From assembly GCA_019722365.1 (NCBI GenBank), contig JADFUC010001688.1, positions 1 to 64,000 of the forward strand: a stretch of DNA of 64,000 bases, in the 5' to 3' direction. This document shows positions 60,158-64,000 of this stretch, piece after piece. This DNA comes from Lithospermum erythrorhizon. Its lineage: Eukaryota > Streptophyta > Magnoliopsida > Boraginales > Boraginaceae. The translations under genes and the position numbers were made by a program. Numbering within the stretch: position 1 is the first letter of the stretch; each line of letters starts with the position of its first letter. The notes beneath the pieces are model-generated. The model was not told the origin of the DNA and did not search any database. It saw nothing but the letters and a program-made list of their open reading frames with translations.

Positions 60158-63100
60158 CTGAAAATAAAGCAACAAGTAGAAAATTACACTCTCAATCTCA
60201 ATTTAGTTGAGATTTTATTCAAACAACATATATACAACTTATTTTTTATATCTTTCGCCTACATTATATACAATATATAATTATATCAAAATTAAGCTCT
60301 TCATTGATTAGTATAAAACGCATCAATTAAATTGGGATAAACATAGTATACCTTAAGTCGTCATCCAATTAGGAACACGGGACTAGCACATGCATTAGCG
60401 TCTCCCTAGCCTAATCATTATCAATCTTTTATGGAATAAAATCATTTACAGTGTAAACATGGTCGGTAGATAATAAAATATATTGAAATATATATTGAAA
60501 TAATTATAGATTGTATAAAATGCGGGTGAAAGATATGTATGGTACTTTAGAAAATACAAAAATATGATAATAATATAATGCCCTTCAAGGACCCAAAGTC
60601 GCAATATTTTCAATATATATCAAGATTAAACTTTTAAGAAGTTGAAACATTCCCCATCCCCATTTATAAAAAAGGGTGAGGGCGCTCCATTTCATATTAC
60701 TAATTACTATATTATCCTTATTATAATATTTTCAATAATATTACTATAGTTATGTATGGCATCTTTATTCCATTAATTTTTAATATAATTCATTTAGATT
60801 ATTTCACATTTGAACAAGGATATCCATTGCTAGAAGTTTTGGGTCAGTTTTTCTTTTGGTACTTAATTAAAATCAATTTCATAAAATATATCGACATTAT
60901 TCCGCTTTAAGAAACATTATTATCAAATAATCATCAATTAAAATATGTTAAAAATGTGAATATATAAAAATAAATTGAATAATAACTATGAATAATTTAT
61001 ACTAATAATCCTAAACGAAGTCTTACTTTTGCTTTTCAACGATAAATAAAATAACATAAATGTATTTTTTATTAAAAGAAAAAAATGATACTCTCTAAAC
61101 AATAAATGAAAACATTAAATGTGAATTTTTTTTTTTATTAAAAGCTTGAAAACGTAAGAGTAATATGGTAACAAAACTTTTAAATTTATTATTAAAATTA
61201 TATTATTAAAAAATTAGTTTAATTTCTTCCCCCCGAACTTTGTCGAACCGCTCGCTTGCCCCTTAACTTCGCAATCGCGCCGTGCCGCTCGAACTATCGC
61301 AATGTGTCATAGCTGCCCCTAGACTAATTCATGGGCAGTTAGATCGCTTCCGTCAACTAATTACACCCTCCATTATATCAGCTCTTCAATCATAGCTTTA
61401 ATAAAGTAAGAAAAATGACATTTTATAAATATTAAATTGACTCAATTACCTTTTTATGTATTTGAAAATCGAATTAATATATGATAATTCCATTTACCCT
61501 TCATCAAAAAGTTGGATCAATAATTTTAACACAAAAATTTAACGTGAATCCCTAAAATGACCAGCTCAAATAGCTTTAGGCAAACTAACCACAAAGTTTC
61601 ATAGGAAGAATTTGCCCAATTTTGGCGAATCATATAACTATGAAAAAATGAATTATAATATAAATTAAAAGTATAATTTATAAATTTACGTAAATAGTTA
61701 ATTACTTTATTTATTATCTCAGTTTAAATGTTTGAAGTATAAATACTTACGTTTAACGCACGTACATTTTACTAATCATGAATTAAAAGTGCAACTTATA
61801 CTCATATAATCATGAGTTATTGAAACCATGCACAGTAGTCATGGAATATTATTCTTAATGACGAGATTTTGGGATTGACAAAAATTAAATTTTAAAAAGA
61901 AAAAAAAATCATGGAGTTAAAGATAATTTTTTTTCATGGTAGTACATATACCTAATCTAAGGAAAAGATAAGGAAAATGGAGGGGTGGTTCAGAATTTAG
62001 CCAACCAATCTTATGATCCAAAAGCGACAATTGGATATCAACAAAAAAGAGAAAGGGTGCACGTTTGTGAGCCTTACATGCATATTCTCTAGATTTCACC
62101 AACTCGCATAACTTAACCTGGTGAAAACAAGCTGAAATATAAGATCAACATCCCAAGATCTTCATACCTGCAGTCAATTACAAATCGACGTAATCCTCGA
62201 CAAGAATTTTAAAAAGAAAGTTCCCTGACCTGGGCCGGTACACATCCCACAACTTAATTCTTTTACGACGCTCAAGCGACATGGTGAATGTGAAGACCAA
62301 GCTTTCAAAATTTTAGATTTCACCAACTCATAATTTGCAAGGTATTACAATAACATTTTTCTAGTATATGTAGGGAATATCTTATTTATAGAAATAGAAA
62401 AATGAATTTCTTGGGATCTTGTATAACCCTATCGGCTCAAATAATGATAAAATCTCAGGTTCGACTCTTCTAATAATGACCAATTTTTAAAAATAAAAGA
62501 ATTTTAGATCTTGACTAATAAGTTGTCATCAAACAATATTATACGGCAGAAAGACATTCTGTGGGAATGGTTGATTTGTCGATACAAAGATCTAGGATGT
62601 TCAATTAATTAAGGGTAAGTGAGATCTTAATTAAAGTGACTTTGACGCTTATTACGCGTAATTATGACGTGCCAACAGTAGTTTTTTACCCATAGGAAAA
62701 TTGAGGCGATGAACCACCACATACATTAACTATTTCGAAAAAGACAATTATGCTTTGCTTGTTGCAGTTCATTTTCTCAGAAGTATCCTGATTAACTTTT
62801 CTATATCATGCACGTCTGACAATTATTCATTCATCAACAGAAAAAAAACTATGCTGGACCACTTTAATATATATTCTCAATTGAGGAGTCATGTTCTTTA
62901 TTGATAGATTAGTATATTTTGGGTGAGTAAAATTAATAAAGTACAATGCAACTCTATTGTAATAAGTTACGGTTAAGATCACATGTATGCGTAACGCTAA
63001 TAAGAGCCCATAGATCATGTACACAATATATATTAGGGGATTTTAATAAGACCAATAGATTTATTTCACATTGTTTTCTACGGCACATTTATTAAGTTTA

Positions 63101-64000
63101 GTATTTTTCAAATTTGGGTTATGTGAAAATAATCATCGATAATGACCATGCTCATACTAAAGACCTATTTATGGAATGCATTTATGTCAAATATATAGTT
63201 AATTAAAAGAACAATTTTATACTCCGTATTTTTTAAGTTTTAACTAATAAGAACCATCAATCATTAAAAATCAATTAACACCAATTAAGTGAGATATATA
63301 TCTATATATATCCGAAGTTTAATTTGTATTGAATATTGAAAACTTTATAACTAATATTAGAATTAATCTGGAGTCCATATTAACCCCACAAGAGAGAATT
63401 AATTTCTTAGAATTAGGCTGAATCTTTTTTAAATTGAATAACTTGTACATGTAAATTTTTTGTTATTATTAGTGTGATAGTGTCATGTAGTAGCGTCGTA
63501 TCACCAATTATGAAAGATCCAAGTTGAAGGAAATGTCTGTTTATGGTTGTATCACTCTATGTACACACATAAATTTATATGGCACTATGAAATTGTTTTG
63601 TATTGGCTATTTTAATTACTCTAATAAGTTGATGCAAACGACTTATTAAAATCATTATGAAGCAACACATATGTATATATTGATATTAATTATATATAAA
63701 GAGGGATTTATATGATATGTTATATCTATATTATTTTTGGTGAAAAAATACTAAAAATCAATTACAATCATTAAGCATAGTCAAAGGATATTATTATTAC
63801 TGACTTACTGTTAGCATTCTTTCTAAAATAATTAAACTTTCAAGGTGCTTTAAGCAAGATGAGGAACAAGACAAATAAAACAGACCAACCATGTTCCCAA
63901 CCTAATTGCTATCCAAAAAGATAATAATGTAAATGATACACCAAATTATTGTCACAAAAAAGTAAGAAACTATTTGACCAAAAATATTGCAGTAGTAAAT
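60158..64000. other. AT-rich DNA upstream of the TBL exon; intron or intergenic
   Basis: Starting at the TBL acceptor, this should be intron if the gene continues to the right. Both strands were read for the GDS block and the cysteine-rich TBL domain and neither was found. A GC-richer patch at 61,224-61,375 and another at about 62,217-62,290 stand out and look like transposon fragments. The minus ORF at 61,917-62,102 matches no family. Confidence 0.45.

Overview
This is nuclear DNA from a flowering plant. The evidence is spliced genes with GT-AG introns, plant-specific families (a CRWN lamina protein, a PERK receptor kinase, a TBL wall acetyltransferase), a nuclear gene for an organellar GatB, and heavy loads of LTR retrotransposons and MITEs in AT-rich DNA. 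Protein similarity points to a eudicot; a finer placement cannot be made from the sequence alone.

The window splits in two. Positions 1 to about 33,000 are repeat territory with no intact host gene that I can support. In order it holds: decayed LTR-retrotransposon-like DNA with several tandem repeats (1-7,500); AT-rich DNA with MITE traces (7,500-12,430); a long element bounded by two diverged LTR-like repeats without recognisable pol genes (about 12,562-21,450), with GGATCGG/CCGGTT-rich insertions inside; a Ty3/gypsy-like LTR stretch carrying an array of short hairpins (about 22,300-24,850); and a decayed Ty1/copia element in plus orientation (about 26,008-31,106) whose zinc knuckle, protease, integrase, RT and RNase H motifs survive in order but in different frames.

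Positions 33,000-60,200 hold four genes. CRWN1/NMCP1-like (+, eight coding exons, 33,734-39,233, 1,162 aa) encodes a coiled-coil nuclear lamina component. GatB (+, eight coding exons, 41,735-45,689, 548 aa) is the organellar Glu-tRNA(Gln) amidotransferase subunit B. A PERK receptor kinase (-, eight exons, 56,556-51,693, 698 aa) has a proline-rich ectodomain. The last exon of a TRICHOME BIREFRINGENCE-LIKE acetyltransferase (-, 60,157-59,336) has no visible 5' exons. All exon joins of the three complete genes were checked for phase and sum to an open frame. A decayed LINE-like fragment lies between GatB and PERK (about 46,960-47,960, -). The genes are independent plant genes, not an operon; PERK and TBL both relate to the cell wall but nothing here shows a shared pathway.

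The most notable local signals are the tandem repeats in the leaders of two neighbouring genes (five units before CRWN1, two families of three units before PERK), a GC-AG intron in CRWN1, the hairpin array at 23.8-24.2 kb, and the missing 5' part of the TBL gene. I found no convincing new multigene system.
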